Shown here: positions 41,317 through 51,017 of the stretch, in pieces | Layout of the letters: every line of letters begins with the position of its first letter | Numbering within the stretch: position 1 is the first letter of the stretch | Assembly (NCBI RefSeq): GCF_020819555.1 | Contig: NZ_JAJHJB010000023.1 | Span: forward strand, 1-64,000 | Source of the DNA: Pelosinus baikalensis | GTDB taxonomy: Bacteria; Bacillota; Negativicutes; DSM-13327 | Length of the DNA stretch: 64,000 nt | Direction of reading: 5' to 3' | Program-made: the position numbers and the translations under genes | The notes under the pieces: model-generated | Told to the model about the DNA's origin: nothing | Databases searched by the model: none | The model's input: the letters and a program-made list of their open reading frames with translations, nothing else

Positions 41317-42072
41317 ATGGATTATAAAATTCATGTGAATAAGCTAAAATTATACTATGGAGATGCATTGGCATTAAAGAAAATTTCTCTTGGTGCGGAA
41401 AAAAACAGCTTGTTAGCTCTGATTGGACCTTCAGGCTGTGGTAAGTCCACCTTTATCAAGACGTTAAATCGTATGAATGATTTAATCGCTAATGTAAAAA
41501 TAGAAGGCGAAGTCCTGTTAGATGGGGTCAATATTTATCATCCCGATACAGATGTAGTGCTGCTAAGGAAAAGAGTGGGGATGGTTTTTCAAAGACCGAA
41601 TCCGTTTCCCATGTCGATTTATGACAATATTGCATATGGCCCCCGCATTCATGGCATCACTAAAAAAGCACAGCTGGATGAACTGGTAGAAAAGAGCCTG
41701 AAGGGGGCAGCTCTTTGGGAAGAAGTACGAGATCGTCTCCAAAGCTCAGCTATGGGCATGTCAGGTGGACAGCAGCAACGTTTATGTATTGCAAGATTAT
41801 TGGCAATCGAGCCGGAAGTGCTGTTAATGGATGAACCCTGTTCAGCTCTAGATCCTATATCAACTATGAAGATTGAAGAATTGCTCTCAGAATTAAAACA
41901 GAGATATACTATTGTTATGGTTACTCACAACATGCAGCAAGCTGCTAGAGTATCTGATTATACGGCATTCTTTTTGAATGGTGATCTAGTAGAACATGAT
42001 CAAACAGATGTCATATTTACAAGACCCCAGGATAAACGTACGGAAGACTATATTACTGGACGATTCGGATAA
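41317..42072 (+). CDS. pstB: Phosphate ABC transporter ATP-binding protein PstB
   Basis: This 251-residue ABC ATPase has Walker A GPSGCGKST, Q-loop, signature MSGGQQQR, Walker B VLLMDEP and the PstB-specific FKTLNRMNDLI-type region (FIKTLNRMNDLI) and VGMVFQRPNPFPMSIYDN. It energises PstCA for phosphate uptake. The ATG at 41317 follows GGAGGACATCT. It is grouped with phoU, but pstC and pstA lie 2.4 kb downstream beyond phoH. Confidence 0.95.
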   Translation: MDYKIHVNKLKLYYGDALALKKISLGAEKNSLLALIGPSGCGKSTFIKTLNRMNDLIANVKIEGEVLLDGVNIYHPDTDVVLLRKRVGMVFQRPNPFPMSIYDNIAYGPRIHGITKKAQLDELVEKSLKGAALWEEVRDRLQSSAMGMSGGQQQRLCIARLLAIEPEVLLMDEPCSALDPISTMKIEELLSELKQRYTIVMVTHNMQQAARVSDYTAFFLNGDLVEHDQTDVIFTRPQDKRTEDYITGRFG

Positions 42073-42085
42073 TGGAGGCGAGAGC

Positions 42086-42745
42086 ATGACGGTCACCAGA
42101 CAAAATTATGATCAAGAGTTAGAAGAGTTGCGTAATGATATCTTAGAAATGGGCACCCGCGTTGAACTGGCTATTGGCCAGGCTGTAGCTTCTTTAACGA
42201 CCCAGGATATAGAGATGGCTAAGCATGTAATGGCTGGTGATGACTACATTGATGCCATGGAAAGCAGTATTGAAGATAAATGTATGGTACTCATTGCCAG
42301 GCAGCAGCCTTTAGCAAGGGACTTGCGAATTATCGGTACAGGACTTAAAATCACGACAGACTTAGAGCGAGTGGGAGACCATGCTTTTGACATTGCTAAA
42401 ATTGCCTTAGGCATTGCAGAACAGCCCTTGATTAAACCGTTGGTAGATATCCCACGGATGTCGGCAATGGCACAAAAAATGCTAAGAGATTCCTTGGCTG
42501 CTTATATCAAGCTTGATATTGCTTTAGCAGAAAATGTATGTGCCGCAGATGATGAAGTAGATGATATTTATCATCAAACCTTTCGTGAACTTTTAACGTA
42601 CATGATGGAAGATCCCCGTAATATTACACAGGCAACTCAGTTATTATTTGTAGCACGCTATTTAGAGCGAGTCGCTGATCATGCTACCAATATTGGAGAA
42701 TGGGTTATTTACCTAGAAACAGGACAGCGAATGCGCAAAAAATAA
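42086..42745 (+). CDS. phoU: Phosphate signalling regulator PhoU
   Basis: This 219-residue all-helical protein has two PhoU repeats with the metal-binding signatures DLERVGDHAFDIAKIA and YLERVADHATNIGEWVIYLE. It signals transporter status to the Pho two-component system. It starts 13 bases after pstB behind GGAGGCGAGAGC and ends at a terminator shared with the convergent phoH. Confidence 0.95.
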   Translation: MTVTRQNYDQELEELRNDILEMGTRVELAIGQAVASLTTQDIEMAKHVMAGDDYIDAMESSIEDKCMVLIARQQPLARDLRIIGTGLKITTDLERVGDHAFDIAKIALGIAEQPLIKPLVDIPRMSAMAQKMLRDSLAAYIKLDIALAENVCAADDEVDDIYHQTFRELLTYMMEDPRNITQATQLLFVARYLERVADHATNIGEWVIYLETGQRMRKK

Positions 42746-42770
42746 ACTGCCAAATCGGCAGTTTATTTTT
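42744..42770. terminator. Terminator between phoU and phoH
   Basis: AAACTGCC pairs with GGCAGTTT followed by ATTTTTT. Convergent genes end on both sides. Confidence 0.75.
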
Positions 42771-42774
42771 TATA

Positions 42775-44160
42775 TTATAATCTCATAGCCGCTTCAGCGG
42801 CTAGTGGTGAGCGTTCGCATTCATCATGCTGCAGCGTTACTTGGAAACAAAGCTTGGACCCTCGCATTTTTTCACTGGCATACACCAAGCCATTGGACTG
42901 ACTATCCAGATATGGATGGTCAATTTGGGCAGGATCACCAAGAAGAATGATCTTGGTACCTAATCCCGGGCGAGTGATCACTCCTTTGGCTTGGCGAGGT
43001 GTAGCATTTTGCATTTCATCAAAGATGACCCAGTATTTTTGTAATGATCGACCTCGCTGAAAGGCGAGTGCTTCTGTTTGAATCGTATGCTTGTCAAATA
43101 AAATTTGGATGGTATCTTCCGCTTGCATTAGATCTTTGCTATCATCGAGTGTATTTCCATTCATCAGGGTAAACAGATTATCTCTGATGCCTCTCATGAA
43201 AGGACTTACTTTATCGACTTCTGATCCGGGAAGAAAACCAATATCCTCATCCATAGGGACGTTAGGACGACAAATCAGTATGTGATTATAATCTCTGGGG
43301 CGGCACTCAAAGTGCTGATGTAAGCCTACAGCTAAGGAATAGAAGGTTTTAGCTGTACCGGCTGGACCTTTAATAATGACTAAAGGGGCTTCACTAGCGC
43401 TCATCATAAGACATTCTTGCATGAAAATCTGACCGATGTTACGAGGAACAACGCCAAAGGGATTGTGGTGCTGATAACGTAGATGGACGAGTTTTTCACC
43501 GTCAAAGCGACCTAAAGCTGTATGACGGTCATTATCTGTAGAACGAATCAGAAAAAATTGGTTGGTTTCTAAAGATGTGTTTATCAATATCTGAGCATTT
43601 TCATCATAGGTGAATAAAAGAGTAGGATCAATGGTATTTAAAACATCTTCATGAAAGCGATTAATGACTTCTGAGGTAGTATAAATGGTGCCTCGGCCAG
43701 TATATTGCTCCTCGATGCTGGCTACCTTTTCATTGCGGAAATCTTCAGCGTGAATCGTAAGAATAGTTGCTTTTACACGCATATTGGTATCGCGGCTAAC
43801 TAAAATCGGGTAATGACTACTTTCAGCTAACCCTTTACACACCTGCAGAATACGGTTATCGGGTTTGCTTCCTGGCCAATTAACAGGAATTTTAGTATCT
43901 AGATGATTGGTTTCAATTCGTAAGATGCCGCCTTGATCATTTAAGGGGACTCCCTTAAGTAAATTGCCCGTGGCGCGTAGGTTGTCAATAATGCGGCTGA
44001 CTTGACGGCTATTGGCACCTCGTTCGCTGCTTTCCGATTTGAAACGATCCAGTTCTTCTAGAACTACTTCGGGAATGATTACAGTGTGCTCGTTGAATGT
44101 AAATATTGCGTTAGGGGAATGTAGGAGAACATTAGTATCAATAACGTAACATTTATTCAA
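42775..44160 (-). CDS. phoH: PIN domain-PhoH ATPase fusion (YlaK/PhoH2-type)
   Basis: The 461 residues have an N-terminal PIN nuclease domain (YVIDTNVLLHSPNAIF, acidic residues in VVLEELDRFK) and a C-terminal PhoH ATPase (IKGPAGTAKTFYSLAVGLH Walker A, VIFDEMQNATPRQAKGVITR Walker B, LLGDPAQIDHPYLD). PhoH2 proteins act as RNA helicase/RNase enzymes. Transcribed against the pst genes, it shares the 317-base spacer containing the Pho box and could also be phosphate-controlled. Confidence 0.93.
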   Translation of the reverse strand: MNKCYVIDTNVLLHSPNAIFTFNEHTVIIPEVVLEELDRFKSESSERGANSRQVSRIIDNLRATGNLLKGVPLNDQGGILRIETNHLDTKIPVNWPGSKPDNRILQVCKGLAESSHYPILVSRDTNMRVKATILTIHAEDFRNEKVASIEEQYTGRGTIYTTSEVINRFHEDVLNTIDPTLLFTYDENAQILINTSLETNQFFLIRSTDNDRHTALGRFDGEKLVHLRYQHHNPFGVVPRNIGQIFMQECLMMSASEAPLVIIKGPAGTAKTFYSLAVGLHQHFECRPRDYNHILICRPNVPMDEDIGFLPGSEVDKVSPFMRGIRDNLFTLMNGNTLDDSKDLMQAEDTIQILFDKHTIQTEALAFQRGRSLQKYWVIFDEMQNATPRQAKGVITRPGLGTKIILLGDPAQIDHPYLDSQSNGLVYASEKMRGSKLCFQVTLQHDECERSPLAAEAAMRL

Positions 44161-44330
44161 TGTAATCCTCCTCTATTAAAAATTGCTTCTTATGTTTTAT
44201 TATATGCAGCAGCAAGAAGATTGAGTTAATATGTAATGAGATTTTTACATGTAGAATGTTAAGAAACTGGATATTCTAATTAGGAAGAACGAAATGCTGT
44301 TACACCAAGTTAATTTTTGGCAGTTTAGAC

Positions 44331-44358
44331 TTAACAATTTCTTAACAATACCTTAACA
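44331..44358 (+). promoter_or_regulatory. Pho box upstream of pstC
   Basis: Three direct TTAACA hexamers at 44331, 44342 and 44353 with an exact 11-base period are the PhoP/PhoB box of Firmicutes. A TACAAT -10 lies at 44379-44384, so the last hexamer covers the -35 position as expected for activation. The rest of the spacer to 44477 shows nothing else. Confidence 0.85.
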
Positions 44359-44477
44359 AAGGAAAATTAGGAATGGGTTACAATTTAACTACAAGAAGTC
44401 TTGAAGTAGCTTTTCATGCTAGATAGGCTTAAAGGTTGGCGTAAGCTTAATCTTTCTTCAAAATAGGAGGATTTGTA

Positions 44478-45365
44478 ATGCAATTAGTAAGTAAAGAACA
44501 TAAAACGAAATTATTATATGATCATTATATGAGGTATCTATTTATTGCCAGTGCAAGTTTGATGACGATTATTATTGTTACAATTATTGTTTTTGTCGGC
44601 GGGCAGGGGCTCTTGACCTTTAAAGAAGTAAGTCCTTTCGATTTCTTCTTTTCAGCAAAATGGGATCCCATGGGGCTGGAATATGGTGCCTTAAGTTTTA
44701 TCGTGGGTTCTTTAGCAGTTACGGTACTATCAATTTTATTAGGAGCGCCTTTGGGATTAGCTGGTGCGATTTTTATGGCGAAAATTGCTCCAGCTTGGTT
44801 GAGCAAAATTATGAGACCAGCTACGGATTTATATGTAGCGATTCCTTCTGTAGTGTATGGCTTTGTGGGCCTAACTATTATTGTACCTTTTATTCGAACC
44901 TATTTTAATGTAAATATAGGCTTTGGTTTATTAGCAGCTTCGATTATTCTAGCGATTATGATTTTACCTACGATTGTGAGTATTTCAGAAGATGCTCTTC
45001 GAGCGGTACCAAAGAGTCTAGAGGAAGCTTCCTTAGCTCTAGGAGCAACAAGATGGCAAACGATTTGGCATGTACTTTTACCTTCTGCGCTGCCTGGAAT
45101 TTTGACCTCGATTATTTTAGCTATGGCAAGAGCGGTAGGGGAAACCATGGCAGTTCAAATGGTAATTGGCAACACGCCACAATTAGCTACATCTTTATTT
45201 ATGCCCACCTCTACGCTGCCTAGTGAAATTGTTGTGGAAATGGGCAATACTCCCTTTGGTTCAGCCTGGGGAAATGCGTTGTTCCTAATGGCGTTTGTGC
45301 TGTTAGTGCTATCATTGTTAATGATTCTGATTATTCGCCGAATTGCCAGAAAGAAGGTGATCTAA
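44478..45365 (+). CDS. pstC: Phosphate ABC transporter permease PstC
   Basis: This 295-residue permease has six membrane spans. VYGFVGLTIIVPFI, the EAA loop EEASLALGATRWQTIWHVLL and ILAMARAVGETMAVQMVIGN are PstC landmarks. The ATG follows AGGAGG. It begins an operon right after the Pho box; the phosphate-binding protein gene pstS, normally first, is absent. Its stop is followed directly by the pstA start. Confidence 0.94.
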   Translation: MQLVSKEHKTKLLYDHYMRYLFIASASLMTIIIVTIIVFVGGQGLLTFKEVSPFDFFFSAKWDPMGLEYGALSFIVGSLAVTVLSILLGAPLGLAGAIFMAKIAPAWLSKIMRPATDLYVAIPSVVYGFVGLTIIVPFIRTYFNVNIGFGLLAASIILAIMILPTIVSISEDALRAVPKSLEEASLALGATRWQTIWHVLLPSALPGILTSIILAMARAVGETMAVQMVIGNTPQLATSLFMPTSTLPSEIVVEMGNTPFGSAWGNALFLMAFVLLVLSLLMILIIRRIARKKVI

Positions 45366-46226
45366 ATGTCTGCGAAGGTTTTTGATAAACTAGCGACGCT
45401 GCTAATGTGGCTGGCAGGTATTGTAATCTTAGGTATATTGGCTGCTTTCTTGCTCTTTATTTTGTATAAAGGTGTGCCTGTGCTGTCATGGGATTTTATT
45501 TTTGGTAAATCCAGTGATATTCAAGCAGGTGGCGGTGTAGGAGCTCAGTTATTTAACTCTTTTTACATTTTACTTTTATCCCTCTTGGTTTCCATACCAT
45601 TAGCCATTGGCGCAGGGGTGTATTTAGCCGAGTATGCTCATGATAATAAACTGACGGATTTGATTCGGTTGAGTACAGAGAGTTTGGCAACGGTTCCGTC
45701 CATTGTATTAGGGTTATTTGGCATGATTATCTTTGTCAACGCATTAGGCATGGGTTTCAGCATTATCGGTGGAGCTTTAACATTAATGCTGCTTAATCTG
45801 CCTGTTCTAGTCAGAGTGACGGAAGAGGCCGTGCGAAATGTCCCCGTGCATTATCGTGAAGCAAGTTTGGCTCTTGGTGCTACGAAGTGGCAGACGATTT
45901 GGCGGGTTGTATTACCAAATTCATTGCCTGGCATTATTACAGGTATTACTCTGACTGCGGGGAGAGCATTAGGAGAAACAGCGATCTTGATTTTTACAGC
46001 TGGTACGACAGTTGGGCGGCAAATTGTCAATTTTGATGTGACATCAGCAGGCGAAACCTTAGCTGTACATCTTTGGTATGTTATGGCTGTGGGACTTGTA
46101 CCTGACAGAGTGGAAATTGCGAATGGGTCTGGAGCATTATTAGTCATTACAATTCTTATATTAAATTTATTGTTTACCATACCAAGTAGAATCCTACAGC
46201 GCAAATTAGGTGCTGGCGGACATTAG
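45366..46226 (+). CDS. pstA: Phosphate ABC transporter permease PstA
   Basis: This 286-residue permease has six spans. YLAEYAHDNKLTDLIRLSTE, the EAA loop YREASLALGATKWQTIWRVV and GRALGETAILIFTAGTTVGR are PstA features. It starts directly after the pstC stop with the AAGAAGGTGA binding site inside pstC, so the two are co-translated. A G-U rich terminator follows at 46253-46300. Confidence 0.94.
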   Translation: MSAKVFDKLATLLMWLAGIVILGILAAFLLFILYKGVPVLSWDFIFGKSSDIQAGGGVGAQLFNSFYILLLSLLVSIPLAIGAGVYLAEYAHDNKLTDLIRLSTESLATVPSIVLGLFGMIIFVNALGMGFSIIGGALTLMLLNLPVLVRVTEEAVRNVPVHYREASLALGATKWQTIWRVVLPNSLPGIITGITLTAGRALGETAILIFTAGTTVGRQIVNFDVTSAGETLAVHLWYVMAVGLVPDRVEIANGSGALLVITILILNLLFTIPSRILQRKLGAGGH

Positions 46227-46252
46227 AAAGAGTAAGATGTTGTAATACATCA

Positions 46253-46300
46253 AGACGAGGATTTAGGCGAGTTTTAACTTGCTTAAATCCTTGTTTTTTT
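46253..46300 (+). terminator. Terminator of the pstCA operon
   Basis: ACGAGGATTTAGGCGAGTT pairs with AACTTGCTTAAATCCTTGT, followed by a T-run. Confidence 0.75.
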
Positions 46301-46343
46301 ATAAGCATAGAAGCATAAGTTTTGCGAAAAAGATAAGATTTTA

Positions 46344-46483
46344 TGAACCACAAAGGCACTATGCCGCTATCGCGGCACACAAAGGAGTGCACAAAAAATA
46401 TATAAAAAACCTTTGTGTCCTTCGCGTCTTTGCGGTTCAAAATGTTTTAATTTTTAAAAGGACGCGCAGCCTTTTTCTTATGC
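46344..46483. repeat. Dispersed imperfect palindrome, copy D (complete)
   Basis: Left arm GAACCACAAAGGCACTATGC, inner hairpin CCGCTATCGCGG, CACAAAGGAGTGCAC, then right arm CCTTTGTGTCCTTCGCGTCT ending TTGCGGTTC and tail GGACGCGCAGCCTTTTTCTT. The outer arms are complementary, so the whole element can fold on itself. It fills most of the pstA-ger spacer (46227-46597). Confidence 0.75.
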
Positions 46484-46597
46484 AGGGCTAATAGCGATTG
46501 CTGCTGCCTTTGGAGGCAGTGGTCTCTATTTTCATATTTAGTAGTAAAAAAATACATTTTGGTAAAAGCTATAATGAAATATTGAGGAGGTGGCGGT

Positions 46598-48484
46598 ATG
46601 GGAAAACGTATGATCAGTAATCTGATTACAGGAATCAAAGATGTACTGGTATATCAGCCGCCAGATCAGCCTACTCCTTTTGTTTTGGTTGAGCCGCGGA
46701 CGGAAAAAGAAGAAATCGATGGTGAATTTTTCCCCTCTGCTGCTGTCACAGAGGGCATACGAGAGTTAGAGTTCATGATCAATTATGCGAAAAAATTAGA
46801 TGCGTTTATGCAAAAAAGCAGTAAGGATTTGCGAAGTAAAGAAAAACATGAAGTAGTCAAGAAAATTAAAGCTGAGTTTGAAATGATACAGACTGAGTGG
46901 AAGGAAATTAAAAAGCATACAATAAAGAATCACAGCATTGACGGTATGTACAATAATACTGTGATTAGTACGGACATTAATGAAAATCAGAGCATGCTAG
47001 AATCCATTTATCAGCTGCCTCTGAATAAGGATGTGGTAATTCGGAGTATTACCATTTCAGATCAGCCTAAGATTAAAGTTCTGATTGTATTTATGGATGG
47101 ACTTATCGATAAGAAAATTATAAATATGACCTTACTAGAACCTTTAATGTTCATGAAGAATAGTAAAGAGCATGTGCAAGGGGAAGATTTTATCAGCTTT
47201 GTCATGGAAGAGTGCCTTCCTAGTGGTCAAGCCTCAAGGATAGGAAGTTTTAAGGAAGTGCAGCAAGCGATTAATACTGGCGATGCAGTAGTGTTTTTTG
47301 ATGGGGCTGGAGAAGCTGTAACGGTAGAGACAAAAGGGTATGAACATCGCAGTATTGGCAACCCTACGACGGAACAATCAGTTCGTGGATCGCAAAATGC
47401 ATTTACAGAAGTATTACGTGTCAATACAGCCCTTATTCGAACCATGCTTCATGCCAGTGATCTGGTAACCGAAATGATTCCTATTGGAGCAAGAGGACAT
47501 TCTAATTGCGCTGTTATGTATATCAAGTCAATTGCCAATGAAGAACTGGTTGAAGAAGTCAAAAGACGTGTTAATGGCATTAGTACTGATATTATAACGG
47601 ATTCGGGTATACTAGAACATTTTATTGAAGATTTTCCAAGAAACCCATTTCCTCAAACCTTATCAACAGAGCGGCCAGACCGAGTAGCAATTCACTTGTC
47701 AGAAGGGCGGGTAGCTATTTTTATCGATGGCAGCCCTTTTGGACATATTCTACCTGTCTCCTTCTTCACTTTAATGCATTCATCGGATGATTTTAGCTTG
47801 AATCTGTATTATACCAATATGCTTCGTCTGGTTAGATGGTTTGGTGCGTTATTATCCTTACTGCTCCCTGGTTTGTATTTGGCTATTAGTACCTTTCATC
47901 AGGAAGCGATACCTACAGAGTTATTGTTATCCATCGCTGCGGCCAGAGCACAAGTACCCTTTCCTACAGTCGTCGAAATTTTGTTTATGGAGTTTTCTTT
48001 TGAGTTAATTCGTGAAGGCGGACTACGGATTCCGGGTATACTAGGCTCGACCATCGGTATCGTAGGAGCGTTGATTTTGGGACAGACAGCTGTGACAGCT
48101 AAGATTGTAAGTCCCATCATGGTAATTGTCATTGCCTTGACTGGTTTAGCATCTTACAGCATTCCTGATTATCGATTGGCATCAGCGTTTCGCTTATCTC
48201 GATTTGTATTTGTGTTGTTAGCAATGTCCATGGGACTCATTGGCGTTGCCTGTGGCTTTTTACTGTTTATTGCTATGCTGTGTTCTTTAAAGTCCTTTGG
48301 CATGCCTTATTTGGCGCCACTAGCACCTAAGACAGTGAATGGAGGAGATACGATCTTCAGAAGTTCTTCCTATCATCAAAAGCGCAGACCGGATGCTCTG
48401 AATACTAAGGACGAGATTCGACAGAAAAACACTAGTAGAACTTGGATTACAGATTCATCGAAAGGAGGCAACGATCATGAATGA
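46598..48484 (+). CDS. Spore germination protein, GerA family A subunit
   Basis: The 628 residues are longer than usual for GerA. The first 150 or so residues form a charged helical extension (AKKLDAFMQKSSKDLRSKEK and following). Then comes the soluble GerA domain and a C-terminal membrane part with about five spans (SLLLPGLYLAISTFHQEAIP, IPGILGSTIGIVGALILGQT). A subunits form the germinant receptor with B and C in the inner spore membrane. The ATG follows GAGGAGGTGG. It overlaps the B gene by eight bases. Confidence 0.92.
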   Translation: MGKRMISNLITGIKDVLVYQPPDQPTPFVLVEPRTEKEEIDGEFFPSAAVTEGIRELEFMINYAKKLDAFMQKSSKDLRSKEKHEVVKKIKAEFEMIQTEWKEIKKHTIKNHSIDGMYNNTVISTDINENQSMLESIYQLPLNKDVVIRSITISDQPKIKVLIVFMDGLIDKKIINMTLLEPLMFMKNSKEHVQGEDFISFVMEECLPSGQASRIGSFKEVQQAINTGDAVVFFDGAGEAVTVETKGYEHRSIGNPTTEQSVRGSQNAFTEVLRVNTALIRTMLHASDLVTEMIPIGARGHSNCAVMYIKSIANEELVEEVKRRVNGISTDIITDSGILEHFIEDFPRNPFPQTLSTERPDRVAIHLSEGRVAIFIDGSPFGHILPVSFFTLMHSSDDFSLNLYYTNMLRLVRWFGALLSLLLPGLYLAISTFHQEAIPTELLLSIAAARAQVPFPTVVEILFMEFSFELIREGGLRIPGILGSTIGIVGALILGQTAVTAKIVSPIMVIVIALTGLASYSIPDYRLASAFRLSRFVFVLLAMSMGLIGVACGFLLFIAMLCSLKSFGMPYLAPLAPKTVNGGDTIFRSSSYHQKRRPDALNTKDEIRQKNTSRTWITDSSKGGNDHE

Positions 48485-49586
48485 TCTGTATCCCGGCAAT
48501 TTAGGCGTAGCAGATGGCATTGCTCTGGTATTTGGTATTGTGATGCCTCGTGTATTCCTGTCTACCATTTCGAATCTCATTCAGCAAGATGGATCTATTT
48601 TATGGCTGGCAATGGTGATTTATACAATCATTCCTCTAATTATTTTGTACATGATGGCCTATGTGCATAAGGGCATAACCGGAGATATTTTTATGGTGTG
48701 CCAGAAGCTGATCGGTACAATAGGCGCATGGGGGATATTATTAAGCTATAGCATTATGTTTTTGAGCAACGGTGCCCTCATTTTACGCTTGTATTCCGAA
48801 TATACCTTGCTGACTGCTTTGCCGCGAGTGGAGTTTCAAGTGGTTATCGTGTGGTATGCAGTATCAGCAGGTATTTTATGCTACTTAGGAATTGAAGCCT
48901 TGACGCGGACGAGTTATATTGTCATGCCTTTTTCCATAGCAGCAATCGGAATGATACTGCTGCTGTTAATACCTTTTTATGTTGTGTACAATCTTACTCC
49001 GTGGCAAGGCAATGGCGTTATGCAAGCTGTACAGACAGGCATTAAAGGGGCAGGATATAATGTAGGGGTCTTAGCGTTAGTTTTTTTGGCCCCAGCTTTT
49101 CAAAATACAAGGACCATTAAGAAGGCAGCTCTTTATGCGTTAAGTTATGCAGGAATGCTGCGCGTTAGTTTTATCCTTGTTTATACTATGATCTTTGGTA
49201 ATGCTGTCGGTGCAGAAAAGACAATGCCGCTTTTTGAATTGGCACGTTTGGTGTATCTGAATCAATACCTTCAAAGGATTGAGGCTTTATTTATTGTCGT
49301 GTGGGTGGTGTTTGGTTTATTAGCCGTCGCAGGCAGCCTATATGTTGGTTTATATCTTCTTGCTGTATTATTAAAACTGCCCACACTAAGACCCATCGTG
49401 CCATTAGGAGCGATATTAATTGCAAATTTAGCAATGATGCCCCCTGATATTGGTTATGTTTTGGAAGTGGATCAAAAACTAATTATGCTATTTGATGTTG
49501 GTATCTATGTTTTTCCTGCCCTGTTATTTATCATGGCATGGTGGAAAAAGAGGAGGGGGAAATTGTGTACATCCGCCTCATATTAG
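48477..49586 (+). CDS. Spore germination permease, GerB family
   Basis: This 369-residue protein has ten membrane spans of the endospore germination permease (APC-type) family, with NLIQQDGSILWLAMVIYTII and LSYSIMFLSNGALILRLYSE regions. It forms the ligand-binding B subunit. The ATG follows AAAGGAGGCAACGATC, overlapping the A gene, and the next gene starts within its end, so A, B and C are co-translated. Confidence 0.92.
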   Translation: MNDLYPGNLGVADGIALVFGIVMPRVFLSTISNLIQQDGSILWLAMVIYTIIPLIILYMMAYVHKGITGDIFMVCQKLIGTIGAWGILLSYSIMFLSNGALILRLYSEYTLLTALPRVEFQVVIVWYAVSAGILCYLGIEALTRTSYIVMPFSIAAIGMILLLLIPFYVVYNLTPWQGNGVMQAVQTGIKGAGYNVGVLALVFLAPAFQNTRTIKKAALYALSYAGMLRVSFILVYTMIFGNAVGAEKTMPLFELARLVYLNQYLQRIEALFIVVWVVFGLLAVAGSLYVGLYLLAVLLKLPTLRPIVPLGAILIANLAMMPPDIGYVLEVDQKLIMLFDVGIYVFPALLFIMAWWKKRRGKLCTSASY

Positions 49587-50797
49587 GAACCATGTTACTG
49601 AGTATGGGAATATTTCTTTCTGGATGCAATGGTGCTAGAGAAAGTGAGGAAGTCGCTTATATCGTTGCAATCGGTATTGATAAAGCAGAGCAAGAGGGTA
49701 TGATTAAAGTAACATATCAGATCGCCAAGCCTAATGTGGAAGGGAACAAAGGAGAGGGGGAAAAAGATACAGTTTTAATAAGCAATTCGGCTATAACCAT
49801 AGCAGAATCTCTTAATTTACTCAAATCTACTACAGCTTTGGTGCCTTCTATGTCCCATGTTAAGGTATTAGTGGTGGGCCAGGAACTGGCGCGTGAAGGA
49901 TTGGCTAATATGTGGGGATCGCTGAAGCGTTATCGGGAATATCGCGGGTCTATGTTTGTTTTAGTGGCAAAGGGGACGGCGAGAGATTTTCTAGAAAGGA
50001 ATAAACCTAGTTTTAATATATCTGCATCGAAGTATTTTGAGACCATGCTTGATTCAGGAGTAGAAACTGGATACTATTTACGTGTCAGTTTTCACCAATT
50101 TTATATCAGGCTTAAAAGTAATAGCGCAGAATCCTATGCAACATTTGTAGATATTAGCGATTTGTCCGGTAAAGGAGAAATTGCGACCCCAAAGGTAGCT
50201 GGCAGCAAAGTTGACGGTTATACTGCTGGCAAAATACCGCTTCAAGGTGGCAATCCTATACAATTTGCCGGTACTGCCATATTTAATGGTGACAAGATGG
50301 TAGGTACATTAAGTACTACAGAGACACGTATGATGGCGATGTTGTTAGGAAATTTTAATAATGGCTTTCTTTCAATGGAAGATCCTCTTCTCCCAAAGAA
50401 ATTTTTAAATGTGAATCTGCGATTGGGATCTGCACCTAAAATTAAGGTGGCTCTGGAAGAGGAACGTCCAGTCATCGATATCAAGATTATGTTAGAGGGT
50501 GAAATTACAAATCTTCCTTCGGGGATTAACTATGAACAGGAGAGTTATCTTCGATTGCTTGAGGAGCAAGTAAACCAAGTATGTCATGAGGAAATGGCAA
50601 ATATGATTCAGCATACCCAGGAGCTTAAATCAGATGTAATAGGTTTTGGTTACTATATAAGACCAGAATTTAAAAATTATCAAGATTACTTGCAGTATTC
50701 TTGGTGTGAGAAGTATAGTCAGGCAAAGGTAAATATTACAATTGATACAAAGATTCGTCGTACGGGCTTAATGATACGAACCTATCCCGTAAAATAA
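49565..50797 (+). CDS. Spore germination lipoprotein, Ger(x)C family
   Basis: This 410-residue GerC has a lipoprotein signal (MLLSMGIFLSGC, lipobox LSGC), followed by EEVAYIVAIGIDKAEQEGMI, the typical GerC opening. The GTG at 49565 follows GGAGGGGGAAATT; the start upstream is inside gerB and lacks a site. It anchors to the outer face of the inner spore membrane as the C subunit of the receptor encoded just upstream. Confidence 0.9.
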   Translation: MYIRLILGTMLLSMGIFLSGCNGARESEEVAYIVAIGIDKAEQEGMIKVTYQIAKPNVEGNKGEGEKDTVLISNSAITIAESLNLLKSTTALVPSMSHVKVLVVGQELAREGLANMWGSLKRYREYRGSMFVLVAKGTARDFLERNKPSFNISASKYFETMLDSGVETGYYLRVSFHQFYIRLKSNSAESYATFVDISDLSGKGEIATPKVAGSKVDGYTAGKIPLQGGNPIQFAGTAIFNGDKMVGTLSTTETRMMAMLLGNFNNGFLSMEDPLLPKKFLNVNLRLGSAPKIKVALEEERPVIDIKIMLEGEITNLPSGINYEQESYLRLLEEQVNQVCHEEMANMIQHTQELKSDVIGFGYYIRPEFKNYQDYLQYSWCEKYSQAKVNITIDTKIRRTGLMIRTYPVK

Positions 50798-50821
50798 AGT
50801 TTATAAGAGGAGAAGGTAAGA

Positions 50822-50989
50822 ATGGATTATATGTTTTTAGCAGCGGCGATATTGTCTGGCTTTCACGGATATACTTTCTCTCAGTGGTTGTGGAAGAATG
50901 AAAACATGGTTGGGGCAGTTGGGGTATTGCTGTTAATCTTTATTTGTATAGGAATGCCGATTTTTCGCATAATGAATAATGGACAATGA
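50822..50989 (+). CDS. Small two-span membrane protein in the ger operon (55 residues)
   Basis: The ATG lies behind AGAGGAGAAGGTAAGA, 24 bases after gerC. The frame encodes MDYMFLAAAILSGFHGYTFS, a short polar segment, then VGAVGVLLLIFICIGMPIF. Two hydrophobic segments and operon position recall the small D-type subunits (GerD-like or GerAD-like 2TM proteins) found with some ger operons; family membership is inference. Its stop overlaps a candidate sigma-G -35 element. Confidence 0.6.
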   Translation: MDYMFLAAAILSGFHGYTFSQWLWKNENMVGAVGVLLLIFICIGMPIFRIMNNGQ

Positions 50990-51017
50990 ATGTATTTAGG
51001 TTTTTCGACCATACTAA
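50987..51017 (+). promoter_or_regulatory. Candidate sigma-G/sigma-F promoter of the SpoIID-like gene
   Basis: TGAATG (50987-50992), a 17-base spacer and a perfect CATACTA (51011-51017, within one base) match the forespore consensus. The gene starts at 51111. Confidence 0.65.
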
